Source: Chryseobacterium gleum
GTDB taxonomy: Bacteria > Bacteroidota > Bacteroidia > Flavobacteriales_D > Sanyastnellaceae
Reading direction: 5' to 3'
Length of the DNA stretch: 52,064 nt
Assembly: GCA_945874695.1 (NCBI GenBank)
Contig: CAMCHP010000013.1
Location: 1 to 52,064, forward strand
Below the pieces are notes generated by a model. The model had not been told where the DNA came from, searched no databases, and saw only the letters and a list, made by a program, of their open reading frames with translations. Position numbers and translations under genes: made by a program. Shown one piece after another: positions 34,324 to 43,094 of the stretch. How positions within the stretch are numbered: the stretch's first letter is position 1; every line of letters begins with the position of its first letter.

Positions 34324-34355
34324 TTGGCGCTTCCAATTCTGTTTCGTACCTTTGC
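34324..34355 (+). promoter_or_regulatory. Promoter of prs
   Basis: TTG (34324-34326), 20 bp, TACCTTTGC (34347-34355), 20 bp before the prs ATG. A strong match to the Bacteroidota consensus. Confidence 0.75.
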
Positions 34356-34375
34356 ACCCCTAAATTTAGGCCGCC

Positions 34376-35320
34376 ATGGCGTCACAACAGGTTAAAATCT
34401 TCTCGGGTCAAGCAACGAGCTACCTCGCCGCCTCTATTGCAGAAGCATACGGGATTCCGCTCGGTGCCGTGTCTGCCCAGCGTTTCAGCGACGGAGAAAT
34501 CCAAACCTCGATTGAAGAAACCGTGCGCGGGAAAGATGTAATCATCGTTCAATCTACCTTCCCACCCGCAGACAACCTCATGGAGCTTCTGCTCATGGTT
34601 GATGCCGCAAAACGCGCCAGCGCCAAACGCATCGTGGCCGTGATCCCGTACTTCGGATACGCCCGACAAGACCGCAAAGACAAGCCCCGTGTTGCCATCG
34701 GAGCAAAACTCGTTGCGAACTTGCTCACTGCAGCCGGGGTTGATCGGGTAATCACGATGGATTTACACGCCGACCAAATTCAAGGCTTTTTTGAAGTTCC
34801 CGTTGACCACCTCTTTGCGTCAACCATCTTCATTCCATACCTCGAATCTATTCGCACCGACGACCTCGTAATTGCTACCCCCGACACTGGAGGTACAAAA
34901 CGCGCAAATGCCTATGCAAAGCATTTGCAGTGCGACCTCGCCATTTGCTACAAACAGCGCAAAGTGGCCAACCAAATTGAAAGCATGACCGTAATTGGTG
35001 ATGTGAAAGGAAAAGACGTGGTGTTGGTCGACGACATGTGCGACACCGCCGGAACCCTAACCAAAGCGGCTGAAATGATGATCAGCGAGGGTGCGCGCTC
35101 GGTGCGCGCCATTTGTACACACCCTGTACTCAGCGGTCCAGCCTACGAGCGCATCGATAACTCACTCCTCACCGAAATTATCGTCACAAACAGCATTCCA
35201 CTGCGCGACGATAAACCAACCGGTAAAATAAAAGTCCTCGACATTGCACCCATGTTCGCAAACGTGCTGCAATGCCTGACCAACAACGAATCTATTAGTT
35301 CACAATTTTTAATTCAATAA
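34376..35320 (+). CDS. prs: Ribose-phosphate pyrophosphokinase
   Basis: 314-residue PRPP synthase, making PRPP from ribose 5-phosphate and ATP for nucleotide, histidine and tryptophan synthesis. RFSDGEIQTSIEE, GYARQDRKDKPR, DLHADQIQGFF and the PRPP loop VVLVDDMCDTAGTLTKAA are all intact. It is followed after 9 bp by rplY and then pth, a gene order common in many bacteria. Confidence 0.97.
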   Translation: MASQQVKIFSGQATSYLAASIAEAYGIPLGAVSAQRFSDGEIQTSIEETVRGKDVIIVQSTFPPADNLMELLLMVDAAKRASAKRIVAVIPYFGYARQDRKDKPRVAIGAKLVANLLTAAGVDRVITMDLHADQIQGFFEVPVDHLFASTIFIPYLESIRTDDLVIATPDTGGTKRANAYAKHLQCDLAICYKQRKVANQIESMTVIGDVKGKDVVLVDDMCDTAGTLTKAAEMMISEGARSVRAICTHPVLSGPAYERIDNSLLTEIIVTNSIPLRDDKPTGKIKVLDIAPMFANVLQCLTNNESISSQFLIQ

Positions 35321-35329
35321 TTCAGTAAG

Positions 35330-35923
35330 ATGAAAGTAGCATCATTGAGCGGCTCTCCACGCGAGAGCGTAGGGAAAAAAGATGCCCGCGAACTGCGCAA
35401 AGCAGACCGTATTCCGGGAGTTCTTTACGGTGGCAACGAACAGTACCACTTCCACCTTGAAACCATTCCGGTTCACAAATTGGTGTACAACCCTGACGTG
35501 TTCAAAATTGAACTCGAACTTAACGGTAAAGTGTACCCAAGCATCATCAAAGAAATTCAGTACCATCCGGTTACCGATAAAATCGTTCACATCGACTTCC
35601 TGCAGTTGTTCGACGATAAGGCCGTAACTGTGAAAATTCCAGTGCGCACCGTAGGTAACTCGGTTGGTGTACGTAATGGTGGTCGCTTGTCGATCAACCA
35701 CCGAAGCCTCACCCTTCGCGGTTTGCCAGGTGATATTCCTGAATTCGTAGGTGTTGACATCAGCAACCTCGAAATCGGTGAAGATTTACGTGTGCGCGAC
35801 CTCAAAACTGAGAATTACGCGATTCTTCAAGCTGATTCAGACGTTGTTGTTACCGTGAAGCGTACACGTGCGGCAATCGCAGCAGCAGCAGCAGCAGCGG
35901 CAGCATCAGGTGGCAAAAAATAA
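35330..35923 (+). CDS. rplY: Large ribosomal subunit protein L25, CTC type
   Basis: 197 residues: the 5S-rRNA-binding L25 domain (about 1-92, RELRKADRIPGVLYGG) plus the TL5/CTC C-terminal domain (about 95-180, RLSINHRSLTLRGLPGDIPEF). The C-terminus is a run of nine alanines followed by SGGKK, coded largely by repeated GCA triplets (35879-35905). Such a repeat can vary in length by slippage. Cotranscribed with prs and pth. Confidence 0.95.
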   Translation: MKVASLSGSPRESVGKKDARELRKADRIPGVLYGGNEQYHFHLETIPVHKLVYNPDVFKIELELNGKVYPSIIKEIQYHPVTDKIVHIDFLQLFDDKAVTVKIPVRTVGNSVGVRNGGRLSINHRSLTLRGLPGDIPEFVGVDISNLEIGEDLRVRDLKTENYAILQADSDVVVTVKRTRAAIAAAAAAAAASGGKK

Positions 35924-35950
35924 CCTTCCTGTTTCGACGAAACAACAACC

Positions 35951-36514
35951 ATGAAATACCTGATTGTGGGGCTGGGAAACCCCGGTACCGAGTACCGTGA
36001 TACCCGCCACAACATCGGATTCTTACTATTGGATGCCCTTGCCGGGGCATCCAATAGTTCTTTTAGCCCCGACCGTTACGGCGATGTGTGCTCCATCAAG
36101 CACAAGGGGCGCCAAATCGTGTTGCTCAAACCCAACACCTACATGAACCTCAGCGGCAAAGCCGTGAGGTACTGGATCGACAAAGAAAAAGTCGCCCTCG
36201 AAAACGTCCTCATCGCTACCGACGACCTCGCCTTGCCTTTCGGCACCCTGCGCCTTCGCAAAAAAGGCAGCGATGGCGGCCACAACGGACTAAAAAACAT
36301 CACCGAAGTACTCAAAACCGACAACTTCGCCCGCCTGCGTTTCGGCATAGGCAATGAATTTGCCAAAGGCAAACAGGTCGACTATGTTCTTGGAAATTGG
36401 GATGACGCAGAACGCGAAAAGCTCGGTGAACGCATGCAACGGGTGAACGCTTGCCTGCTCGACTTTACAACGATCGGGGTTGATCGTACCATGAGTACAT
36501 ACAACAACACCTGA
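35951..36514 (+). CDS. pth: Peptidyl-tRNA hydrolase
   Basis: 187-residue Pth, which recycles tRNAs from stalled peptidyl-tRNA. Active-site features are present: VGLGNPG (Asn10), RHNIGF (His20), KPNTYMNLSG (catalytic-region Asn) and DDLALPFGTLRLRKKGSDGG. Residues 26-36 coincide with a perfect 13-bp inverted repeat in the DNA. Its TGA stop directly abuts the stop of the convergent anti-sigma-like gene, with no base between. Confidence 0.96.
   Translation: MKYLIVGLGNPGTEYRDTRHNIGFLLLDALAGASNSSFSPDRYGDVCSIKHKGRQIVLLKPNTYMNLSGKAVRYWIDKEKVALENVLIATDDLALPFGTLRLRKKGSDGGHNGLKNITEVLKTDNFARLRFGIGNEFAKGKQVDYVLGNWDDAEREKLGERMQRVNACLLDFTTIGVDRTMSTYNNT
36026..36057. repeat. 13-bp perfect inverted repeat inside pth
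   Basis: Arms 36026-36038 (CTATTGGATGCCC) and 36045-36057 around a 6-nt loop. It encodes a variable surface segment (LLDALAGASNS), not an active-site part. Confidence 0.8.
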
Positions 36515-37579
36515 TCAACGCTCGATCTCGAACTTACCAAGTTTCAAGCGAAACGAACGTGGCTCGGCTGCTGAAGGCGCCACATACGCCAATTCACCTG
36601 AACTGGCCGTCGTTATTTTCTCAACGGCCCGCTCAAAAACAGCCCGCGACAGACTTGTTTCATCCGCTTGAACGCTGCCCAAAACGCGGGTTTGCGCTTC
36701 GCGCATCAAAAACTCAGAAACCGTGAACTCCGGCGAAGCGGCTGGCAAATTCGCAGCCACCGTAGCATCTGCCGGTTCTGTCAATGCAAGCTCTTCGCGC
36801 ACCGGCACCCCAGGCACATCAATCACCACGGCTAAAGGAGCCCGCTCTTCCGCGCTCAAAGCAAAACCTTGTGCATTGCGCGGTTGCAAATGAGCTACAC
36901 GCTCAACCCGAACTTGTGGCAACCGCTCTGCGCTTGCAGCTGCCGATGACGGCGTGAACACACGCGCGGGTTGCTCAGATTTGGGTTCTTGAGCATCCGC
37001 AACAAAGGTTTGATCAACTTGATTATTTGAAACCGCACTGCGTTCAATGCGCAGGTCACTCACCGGTTCAGCCGCTAACTGCGCCGATGGCCGTTGATTC
37101 AACAACAACCAGGCACCGCCCAACAGCACAATGAATACCGCAGCAGCAGCTACCACACGCCGAACCACCGCGAAGAGCGGAAGAACAACCGCACCGCGAT
37201 GTAAGGCCGCCTTACCGGTAAATGCAACCGCTGCATCGGGCTGCAGACGCAGCTTCTCGAATTGTGCAAGCTTCAAGCTCAACACAGCGTCGGCGCGCGC
37301 AGCATCGGCAAGCTGACCGGTGACATCCCCTTCGGCAACGGCGGCCAACCACTCGTCTTGGCTCGCAAAACCTTCTTCGATATACAACGCAGCGCGGTCA
37401 GGCAGCTGCCCATCCGCCCGGTAGGGCGACAAAACACCCGCCCCTTCCAAATCAAACTCGGCCTCTAAGTTAGGGTGCTGACTCAAAAAAATGAGTAGTT
37501 CAGCCCGCTGCACTTCGGTCAGATTCCCCTCCATGTAATCGAGGAGCCATGCTTCGTAGTTTTCGCGGGTGATTTTCAT
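36515..37579 (-). CDS. Anti-sigma-factor-like membrane protein
   Basis: 354 residues. The N-terminus (NYEAWLLDYMEGNLTEVQRA) is typical of Bacteroidota anti-sigma or zinc-finger-like regulators. A single membrane helix lies at about 135-160 (VAAAAVFIVLLGGAWLLL), and the remaining 190 residues would be periplasmic and look disordered, with no domain I recognise. The start overlaps the sigma-factor stop by 4 bp, the usual arrangement for an ECF sigma and its inhibitor. Function as anti-sigma is inferred from position and topology. Confidence 0.75.
   Translation of the reverse strand: MKITRENYEAWLLDYMEGNLTEVQRAELLIFLSQHPNLEAEFDLEGAGVLSPYRADGQLPDRAALYIEEGFASQDEWLAAVAEGDVTGQLADAARADAVLSLKLAQFEKLRLQPDAAVAFTGKAALHRGAVVLPLFAVVRRVVAAAAVFIVLLGGAWLLLNQRPSAQLAAEPVSDLRIERSAVSNNQVDQTFVADAQEPKSEQPARVFTPSSAAASAERLPQVRVERVAHLQPRNAQGFALSAEERAPLAVVIDVPGVPVREELALTEPADATVAANLPAASPEFTVSEFLMREAQTRVLGSVQADETSLSRAVFERAVEKITTASSGELAYVAPSAAEPRSFRLKLGKFEIER
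37411..37435 (+). repeat. REP-like palindrome, copy h (inside the anti-sigma-like gene)
   Basis: CATCC, stem GCCC/GGGC around GGTA, then GACAAAAC. Encodes LSPYRADG on the minus strand. Confidence 0.6.
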
Positions 37580-38061
37580 AGCACGTAGTCGATGCTGACC
37601 AAATAGTTTTTTAGCGCCACTCGGGCGCGGTAGATGTATACTTTCACTTGCGACTCGTTCAAGCCCGCGATTTCAGCAATTTCGTCGTACGAGTAGCCCT
37701 CATAATCGCGCAACAGCACCACAGTGCGTTGAATTTCGGGCAAACGTGCCAAGGCCTCGTGCAACACCGCATTCAAATCAGCCGTGTCTTGATGCGTTAC
37801 ATGTTTGCGGGTATCGGCTATTTCAAAATCGGCGTTCTTTTTCTCGCGGCGCAACCAATCAATCATGGTGCGGTAGGCCGTTGTAAACAAGTACGACTTT
37901 GCCTTTTCAAACGCCACCTCATCAACCTTGATCCACAACTTGGTAAAGGTTTCTTGTACCACGTCGCGGGCCTGTTCTTCGTCGCGCAGATTGCTTCGGA
38001 TGAACCGGAATAGTCCATCTGAAAACTGATCTACAGAACGATTGTACTCGGCTGGGCTCAT
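37576..38061 (-). CDS. ECF-type RNA polymerase sigma factor
   Basis: 161 residues from the ATG at 38061 (MSPAEYNRSVDQFSDGLFRF). Region 2 (RDVVQETFTKLW, SYLFTTAYRTMIDWLRR) and region 4 (LPEIQRTVVLLRDYEGYSYDEIA, shown by the VVLLRDYEGYSYDEIAEIAG core and a helix-turn-helix) are clear. An in-frame TTG at 38106 would add 15 residues, but it overlaps a TAACTTTG -7 element, so I prefer 38061. It overlaps the anti-sigma-like gene by 4 bp. It probably directs a small stress or surface regulon. Confidence 0.9.
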   Translation of the reverse strand: MSPAEYNRSVDQFSDGLFRFIRSNLRDEEQARDVVQETFTKLWIKVDEVAFEKAKSYLFTTAYRTMIDWLRREKKNADFEIADTRKHVTHQDTADLNAVLHEALARLPEIQRTVVLLRDYEGYSYDEIAEIAGLNESQVKVYIYRARVALKNYLVSIDYVL

Positions 38062-38103
38062 GCGTTTCAGGCGCTTGTGAAGGTATGACGGGCGTACCTC
38101 CTT

Positions 38104-38111
38104 CAAAGTTA
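38104..38111 (-). promoter_or_regulatory. -7 element of the sigma/anti-sigma operon
   Basis: TAACTTTG on the minus strand, 42 bp before the preferred ATG, followed by AAGGAGG. Confidence 0.45.
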
Positions 38112-38150
38112 CAGTTCACATGCAATAATCGTAACGGGCAGGCAAAAGAA

Positions 38151-38181
38151 AACCCCCAAACGCCTGTGGCACTTGGGGGTT
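38151..38181 (-). terminator. Intrinsic terminator after the 48-residue gene
   Basis: A 9-bp stem (AACCCCCAA/TTGGGGGTT) with a 13-nt loop, followed on the minus strand by TTCTTTTG. It lies 20 bp after the small-gene stop. Confidence 0.75.
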
Positions 38182-38201
38182 ACTGCGGTGAGGGCACCAT
38201 G

Positions 38202-38348
38202 TTATGAAGTTTGTGTAATTTGAATCATCTGAAAGCGGAGGTCGTTCACTTCCTGCAGTTTCGCCAAGTAAGCGCTGATCTTACCGGCTTTCATCAATTC
38301 AAGTGCCTGGTGCTTTAAGGCAGTGTAGCGGTTCATTAATTCTTTCAT
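38202..38348 (-). CDS. Small protein, 48 residues, unknown function
   Basis: An ORF of 49 codons, beginning MKELMNRYTALKHQALELM and ending RFQMIQITQTS. It is predicted to be two amphipathic helices with the KHQALELMKAGKISAYL turn between. It has its own intrinsic terminator and lies in an otherwise empty 380-bp gap between the sigma gene and the divergent ClC gene, which supports it as a real gene. I do not recognise the family with confidence; short helical proteins of this kind are common in Bacteroidota. Confidence 0.6.
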   Translation of the reverse strand: MKELMNRYTALKHQALELMKAGKISAYLAKLQEVNDLRFQMIQITQTS

Positions 38349-38428
38349 GGCGATTTATTTTTATCGTTCAAATCATCATTTCCAAATTGCGTGCCAAACT
38401 CAAAAACCGCATTTTCAAACGTCTTGAG

Positions 38429-38437
38429 TACCTTCGC
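38429..38437 (+). promoter_or_regulatory. -7 element directly before the ClC gene
   Basis: TACCTTCGC ends 3 bp before the ATG at 38441; a transcript from it would be leaderless. Confidence 0.45.
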
Positions 38438-38440
38438 ACA

Positions 38441-40222
38441 ATGAACCTCACTTCACTCCTTCATCGGCTTCGTGTTTACCTCTTGCGCTTGCGCAGGAAG
38501 CATGCACTGATCTTGATGAGCGTGATGGTAGGTACAGCTGCAGGCTTGGTTGCGGTGGTGCTCAAAAACTCGGTATTTGGCATTCGTTATTTACTCACCA
38601 CCAACTTCGCAACCGACCGCTTGAACTGGCTCTACGCAGCCTATCCTGTGATCGGCATTACGATAACGTGGATTATCATCAAGAAAGTGTTGCGCGGGAA
38701 ACACCCCGGGCCGGGCATCCCGACGGCCTTGCACGCGATCTCCAAACGGCGCGGGCAGTTGCGCAAATCGCAGTCGTACGCTTCAATCATCACCAGCGTT
38801 TTCACGGTTGGCTTTGGCGGGAGCGCCGGATTGGAGGCCCCCGCCGTGCAAGCCAGTGCGGGCATCGGTTCGAATTTGGCCGCCGCCTTTCAAATGTCGT
38901 ACAAAACGCGCACCCTCATGATCGGCTGTGCCGCCGCGGGGTCGCTCGCGGCCATGTTCAAAGCCCCGGTAGCCGCGATTGTTTTCGCGGTTGAAGTGAT
39001 CATGATCGACCTTACCACAGCGAGCATGGTTCCGCTGTTGATGGCCTCGCTGTCGGCGCTGCTCACCTCTTCACTCTTGTTTGATGAAGCGCGGCTCTTC
39101 ACCCTCGACCGCCCCGAAGCCTTTTCAATGCGCATGCTGCCTTTTTACGTATTGCTCGGTGTGGCCTGCGGCGTGTTCTCTACCTATTTCAACAAGCTTT
39201 ACCTCGGCATCACCCGCAAAATGCAAGCGATCAAACAGCTGCCTGTTCGACTACTCATTGGCGGCATTGCGCTTGGAGCGCTCGTCACCGTTTTCCCGCC
39301 CTTGTATGGCGAGGGCTACGACATTTTAAATGCCTTCTTGCGCGATGATTTGCGCGAAGCCACACTGAACTCTGTGTTTTACGACCTCCCGATTGGCTCG
39401 GCGATTTTGTTGGTCTTCTTGTTTGCTTTGCTCTTGCTGAAAGCCGTTGCAACCGCCATTACACTCGGTTCTGGTGGCGTAGGCGGCATTTTCGCACCCA
39501 CCCTATTCATGGGCGGCACCCTCGGGTTTTTATATGCCAAGGTGCTCGATCGCGTGAGCTTGCTTTCGAATATCCCCGCAGGTAGTTTCGTGCTTTTGGG
39601 CATGGCGGGCCTCATGGCGGGTGTGCTGCACGCGCCCCTGACTTCGATCTTCATGATCGCTGAAATCAGCGGCGGCTACGAGCTTTTTGTGCCTTTGATG
39701 TTCACCGCGGGCATCGCGTATTACACCAGCCGCCTCTTTTCAAAACACACCATTTACACTGCTGAGCTGGCCGCGCGCGGCGAGTTGGTCACCCACAACA
39801 AAGACCAAGCGGTGCTCACCTTAATGAACATCAAAGACGAAGTTGAACATGATTTCACGCCCATTCGCGCTGAATGGACCCTCGGAGAGCTCGTAAAAAC
39901 AATAGCTACAAGCAAACGCAACGTTTTTCCGGTACTTGATCCGGCCGGACATTTATTGGGCATCGTCACCCTCGACGACTTGCGCACCATCATGTTTAAC
40001 ACAGAATTGTACGACGAAGTAACCGTTGATCGGTTGATGAGTATCGCACCCGAAATCATTTACTTCAGCGACCACATGGAAACCGTGGTTAAAAAGTTCG
40101 ATGAAGCTGGCGCGTGGAATTTGCCCGTTGTAGATGGTGACGGCAAGTACGCCGGGTTTGTCTCAAAATCGCGCTTGTTTTCGGCCTATCGCCGCGTGTT
40201 GGTTGACGTGAGTGTCGCCTGA
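38441..40222 (+). CDS. ClC-family chloride channel/antiporter with CBS domains
   Basis: 593 residues from the ATG at 38441 (MNLTSLLHRLRVYLLRLRRK). The ClC membrane core spans about 20-430 and has the gating-glutamate motif GSAGLEAPAVQ (Glu132), GSGGVGGIFAPTLFMGG and the GMAGLMAGVLHAPLTSIFM segment. Two CBS domains follow (about 455-590), likely binding nucleotides. Exchange of Cl- for H+ or channel activity cannot be told apart by eye. The last 49 bp before the stop are repeated exactly at 43095-43143. A frame extension to 38303 runs into the small minus-strand gene and is rejected. Confidence 0.92.
   Translation: MNLTSLLHRLRVYLLRLRRKHALILMSVMVGTAAGLVAVVLKNSVFGIRYLLTTNFATDRLNWLYAAYPVIGITITWIIIKKVLRGKHPGPGIPTALHAISKRRGQLRKSQSYASIITSVFTVGFGGSAGLEAPAVQASAGIGSNLAAAFQMSYKTRTLMIGCAAAGSLAAMFKAPVAAIVFAVEVIMIDLTTASMVPLLMASLSALLTSSLLFDEARLFTLDRPEAFSMRMLPFYVLLGVACGVFSTYFNKLYLGITRKMQAIKQLPVRLLIGGIALGALVTVFPPLYGEGYDILNAFLRDDLREATLNSVFYDLPIGSAILLVFLFALLLLKAVATAITLGSGGVGGIFAPTLFMGGTLGFLYAKVLDRVSLLSNIPAGSFVLLGMAGLMAGVLHAPLTSIFMIAEISGGYELFVPLMFTAGIAYYTSRLFSKHTIYTAELAARGELVTHNKDQAVLTLMNIKDEVEHDFTPIRAEWTLGELVKTIATSKRNVFPVLDPAGHLLGIVTLDDLRTIMFNTELYDEVTVDRLMSIAPEIIYFSDHMETVVKKFDEAGAWNLPVVDGDGKYAGFVSKSRLFSAYRRVLVDVSVA
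40172..40220 (+). repeat. 49-bp direct repeat, left copy (ClC 3' end)
   Basis: Identical to 43095-43143 over 49 bp. It encodes RLFSAYRRVLVDVSVA and is followed by the TGA stop. It also contains a degenerate REP-like palindrome (40178-40196). Confidence 0.95.
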
Positions 40223-40323
40223 GTTCTCATGTAAAACAAAATGATTGATTGTCGCGGGGCGAAGGCCTCACCATTTCTGTTGGCCAAAATACACGAGTAG
40301 CTCTGCGTTAGCTTGAAAATCGG

Positions 40324-40331
40324 TAGCTTTG
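40324..40331 (+). promoter_or_regulatory. -7 element before the antiporter gene
   Basis: TAGCTTTG, 45 bp before the ATG at 40377; no good -33. Confidence 0.4.
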
Positions 40332-40376
40332 GGAGCATTTGATCCGTTTATATACTCAGCCTTTTCATGCTAATTT

Positions 40377-42521
40377 ATGCTCTCAAACATACTTGAAACT
40401 ACGCTTCCGCTCACGAATCCCGTGTTGAAGTTTCTTGTGATTCTGGTCATCATTCTCTTTGCGCCAATTCTCTTAAACAAGATTAAAATTCCGCATCTCC
40501 TAGGGCTGATCATTGCCGGTGCATTTATTGGTCCGAACGGATTGAATATCATGGCGCGCGACAGCAGCATCATACTCTCTGGAACGGCCGGCTTGTTGTA
40601 TATCATGTTTTTGGCAGGGCTTGAAATCAACATTGCCGACTTCAAGCGAAACAGCCGAAAAAGTCTTGTTTTTGGCTTGTACACATTTATTGTTCCAATG
40701 CTCCTCGGTTTAATTACAAGCCTGTACTACTTAAATTTTTCATGGCCCACTTCGATTCTATTGTCGAGCATGTTTGCTTCGCACACGCTGATTGCTTACC
40801 CTTTGGTGAGCAAAATGGGCGTGGCAAAAAATCAGGCTGTGAACATAACCGTTGGCGGAACCTTAATCACCGACACCCTAGCGCTCTTGGTGCTCGCCGT
40901 TATTGTAGGCTCAACGTCTGGCGATTTATCGGCTCAATTTTGGGTGCGCATGGCGGTTTCAATTGCACTCTTCGGACTGATCATTGCATTCCTTTTTCCG
41001 TTGATTGGCCGGTGGTTTTTCAAGCGATTCGACGACAACGTGAGTCAGTACATTTTTGTACTTGTGATGGTCTACCTCGGAGCGGTATTGGCTGAATTAG
41101 CTGGCATTGAAGCGATCATCGGCGCCTTTATGGCGGGTTTGGCATTGAATCGGCTCATACCCCATTCTTCACCGCTCATGAACCGCATCGACTTTGTCGG
41201 AAATGCGATTTTTATTCCATTCTTCTTGATTGGCGTTGGCATGCTGATTGATTTTCGCGTGTTTTTAAAAGACATTGAAACCATTAACGTGGCCATTACC
41301 ATGATTGTGGTTGCAACCTTAGCAAAGTTCATTGCAGCCTGGCTGACTCAAAAAACGTTCAACTTTTCTAGAGATCAGCGCCGTATAATTTTCGGATTGA
41401 GCAACGCACAAGCTGCAGCAACCTTGGCAGCTGTGCTCGTAGGTTATAACATTATCGTAGGTGAAACCGCGTCTGGAGAACCCATTCGTTTGCTGAACGA
41501 AAGCGTATTGAACGGAACCATTCTAATGATTCTCTTCACCTGCACCATTGCAACCTTTGTTGCCCAAAAAGGAGCCAAAAACATCGCCTTGCTCGAAAAC
41601 ACCAAACTCGACCAAACAGGAGGTACAAACCAAGAAAAAATCTTACTCCCACTCAACGATCTTGCGTACACCGAAGAGCTTGTCAATTTGGCCGTAATGC
41701 TCAAATCGCGGAGCAACCGAAATGGGCTATTCGCGTTGAGTATTGTCGATAACAACTCAAACGATAACTTAACCGTTTCCCAGGCTCGAAAAATACTAGA
41801 GCAAGCCGTAAAATCTGCTGCGTCAACAGACAACGCTATTAATGAAATTTTGCGGTACGACATCAACATAGTGAATGGGATCACGAGCACGGTCAAAGAA
41901 CAGCGCATCACAGACGTGATTCTCGGTTTACAACCTGAAAAGGGCATTTCAGATAACTTCTTGACGCATCTTCACGATGGACTACTCACCAAAAGCAATG
42001 CCACGACCTTGGTATATAAACCGGCACAACCTTTTGGTACCATTCAACGCCACGTGGTTATTGTACCCGAACACGCAGAGAAAGAAATCGGCTTCCCGTT
42101 TTGGATTTCCAAAATCTGGAACATTGCACGCAACTCAGGCGCTAAAGTAGTTTTCTTCGCCACAAAAGAAACCCAACGCGTAATTCAAGAAATTCAGTTG
42201 AAACACCCCATCGATTGTGGTTTTGAGCTCTTCAATGATTGGACAGATTTTCTCATCCTTGCGCGCGGCTTTAAAAATGACGACAACCTCATCATTGTGC
42301 TCAGCCGAAAAGATGGCCTGTCGAGTCATCCTGTGATGTCTAAAATTCCTGCTTACCTCAATAAGTACTTTCAAGAAAACACCTTTCTATTGGTTTACCC
42401 AATGCAAGCGGGTGTGGCTGAAACATCAGCGATCGACCTCACAAACCCAACCATGATAGAGCCCATCGAACGTCTTGATGAAATTGGAAAAACCATCGCT
42501 AAAATCTTTAAACGAAAATAA
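40377..42521 (+). CDS. Cation:proton antiporter (CPA2/KefC-like) with C-terminal Usp-like region
   Basis: 714 residues. The first 410 or so are a Na+/H+ exchanger domain with about 12 membrane helices (IPHLLGLIIAGAFIGPNG, MFLAGLEINI, GIEAIIGAFMAGLALNRL, FFLIGVGMLIDF). The C-terminal 290 residues are soluble and look like two degenerate universal-stress-type folds (KILLPLNDLAYTEELVNLAV, HVVIVPEHAEKEIGFPFW), probably regulatory. It lies with gtrA inside the 49-bp repeat pair. Sodium or potassium is a likely ion, not determined. Confidence 0.9.
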   Translation: MLSNILETTLPLTNPVLKFLVILVIILFAPILLNKIKIPHLLGLIIAGAFIGPNGLNIMARDSSIILSGTAGLLYIMFLAGLEINIADFKRNSRKSLVFGLYTFIVPMLLGLITSLYYLNFSWPTSILLSSMFASHTLIAYPLVSKMGVAKNQAVNITVGGTLITDTLALLVLAVIVGSTSGDLSAQFWVRMAVSIALFGLIIAFLFPLIGRWFFKRFDDNVSQYIFVLVMVYLGAVLAELAGIEAIIGAFMAGLALNRLIPHSSPLMNRIDFVGNAIFIPFFLIGVGMLIDFRVFLKDIETINVAITMIVVATLAKFIAAWLTQKTFNFSRDQRRIIFGLSNAQAAATLAAVLVGYNIIVGETASGEPIRLLNESVLNGTILMILFTCTIATFVAQKGAKNIALLENTKLDQTGGTNQEKILLPLNDLAYTEELVNLAVMLKSRSNRNGLFALSIVDNNSNDNLTVSQARKILEQAVKSAASTDNAINEILRYDINIVNGITSTVKEQRITDVILGLQPEKGISDNFLTHLHDGLLTKSNATTLVYKPAQPFGTIQRHVVIVPEHAEKEIGFPFWISKIWNIARNSGAKVVFFATKETQRVIQEIQLKHPIDCGFELFNDWTDFLILARGFKNDDNLIIVLSRKDGLSSHPVMSKIPAYLNKYFQENTFLLVYPMQAGVAETSAIDLTNPTMIEPIERLDEIGKTIAKIFKRK

Positions 42522-42577
42522 CCCCTTTGATAAATGCCTTAAAAGCAGCATTCAAAGCTTACTAAACACCAAAAAGC

Positions 42578-43000
42578 ATGGCGCTGAAGTTAGAACTGGC
42601 AAAATTCACCTTGATTGGAATCGCCGCTGTAGCCGTCGATTTAGTTTGCTACTACGCCCTACTTGAGCTTCTTGGTAATTCACAACTTGGGCACCTGAAC
42701 CACGAGTCAATCGCCAAAGCCATTTCTTTCTTGTGCGGTATGACGGTAACCTATACCGCCAACAAGTACTGGACTTGGAAAAAGTCAGACCGCTCTAAAC
42801 TCCGCGTCGCCAAATTTTCACTGCTTTACGGAATTTCATTGTGTGTAAATGTCGGATCAAACTACCTGTTGATCAGAAATTTACCCGAAATCATTTCATT
42901 TCCTGATGGCGAATATGTTTACTTTGTTGCATTTATCGGCGCCACACTCATTAGCGCTTCAATGAACTTCGTTGGTCAAAAACTTTGGGTTTTTAAGTAA
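42578..43000 (+). CDS. GtrA-like membrane protein
   Basis: 140 residues with four membrane helices of the GtrA family (LAKFTLIGIAAVAVDLVCYY, ISFLCGMTVTYTANKYWTW, and the final FVGQKLWVFK). GtrA-type proteins are thought to help move lipid-linked sugars across the inner membrane for surface glycan decoration. It follows the antiporter gene by 56 bp on the same strand. No glycosyltransferase gene is adjacent. Confidence 0.88.
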   Translation: MALKLELAKFTLIGIAAVAVDLVCYYALLELLGNSQLGHLNHESIAKAISFLCGMTVTYTANKYWTWKKSDRSKLRVAKFSLLYGISLCVNVGSNYLLIRNLPEIISFPDGEYVYFVAFIGATLISASMNFVGQKLWVFK

Positions 43001-43094
43001 CCCGAACCATCATGCTTTTGCCTCACAAACGGCCTTCTGGTCGACCGAATGCAAAAAACGTGGTAACTTTTGAAGCCTTGCTAAGGCGGTCAAA

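Noticed and set aside
38062-38106. TTG start at 38106 for the sigma factor
   Set aside because: The codon overlaps the TAACTTTG promoter box, and family members begin near the ATG at 38061. The choice is not certain.
40223-43094. Antiporter-gtrA module as a full integrative element
   Set aside because: No integrase, transposase or relaxase gene and no tRNA target is present; only the bracketing repeat supports insertion, so it is reported as a repeat, not as a mobile element.
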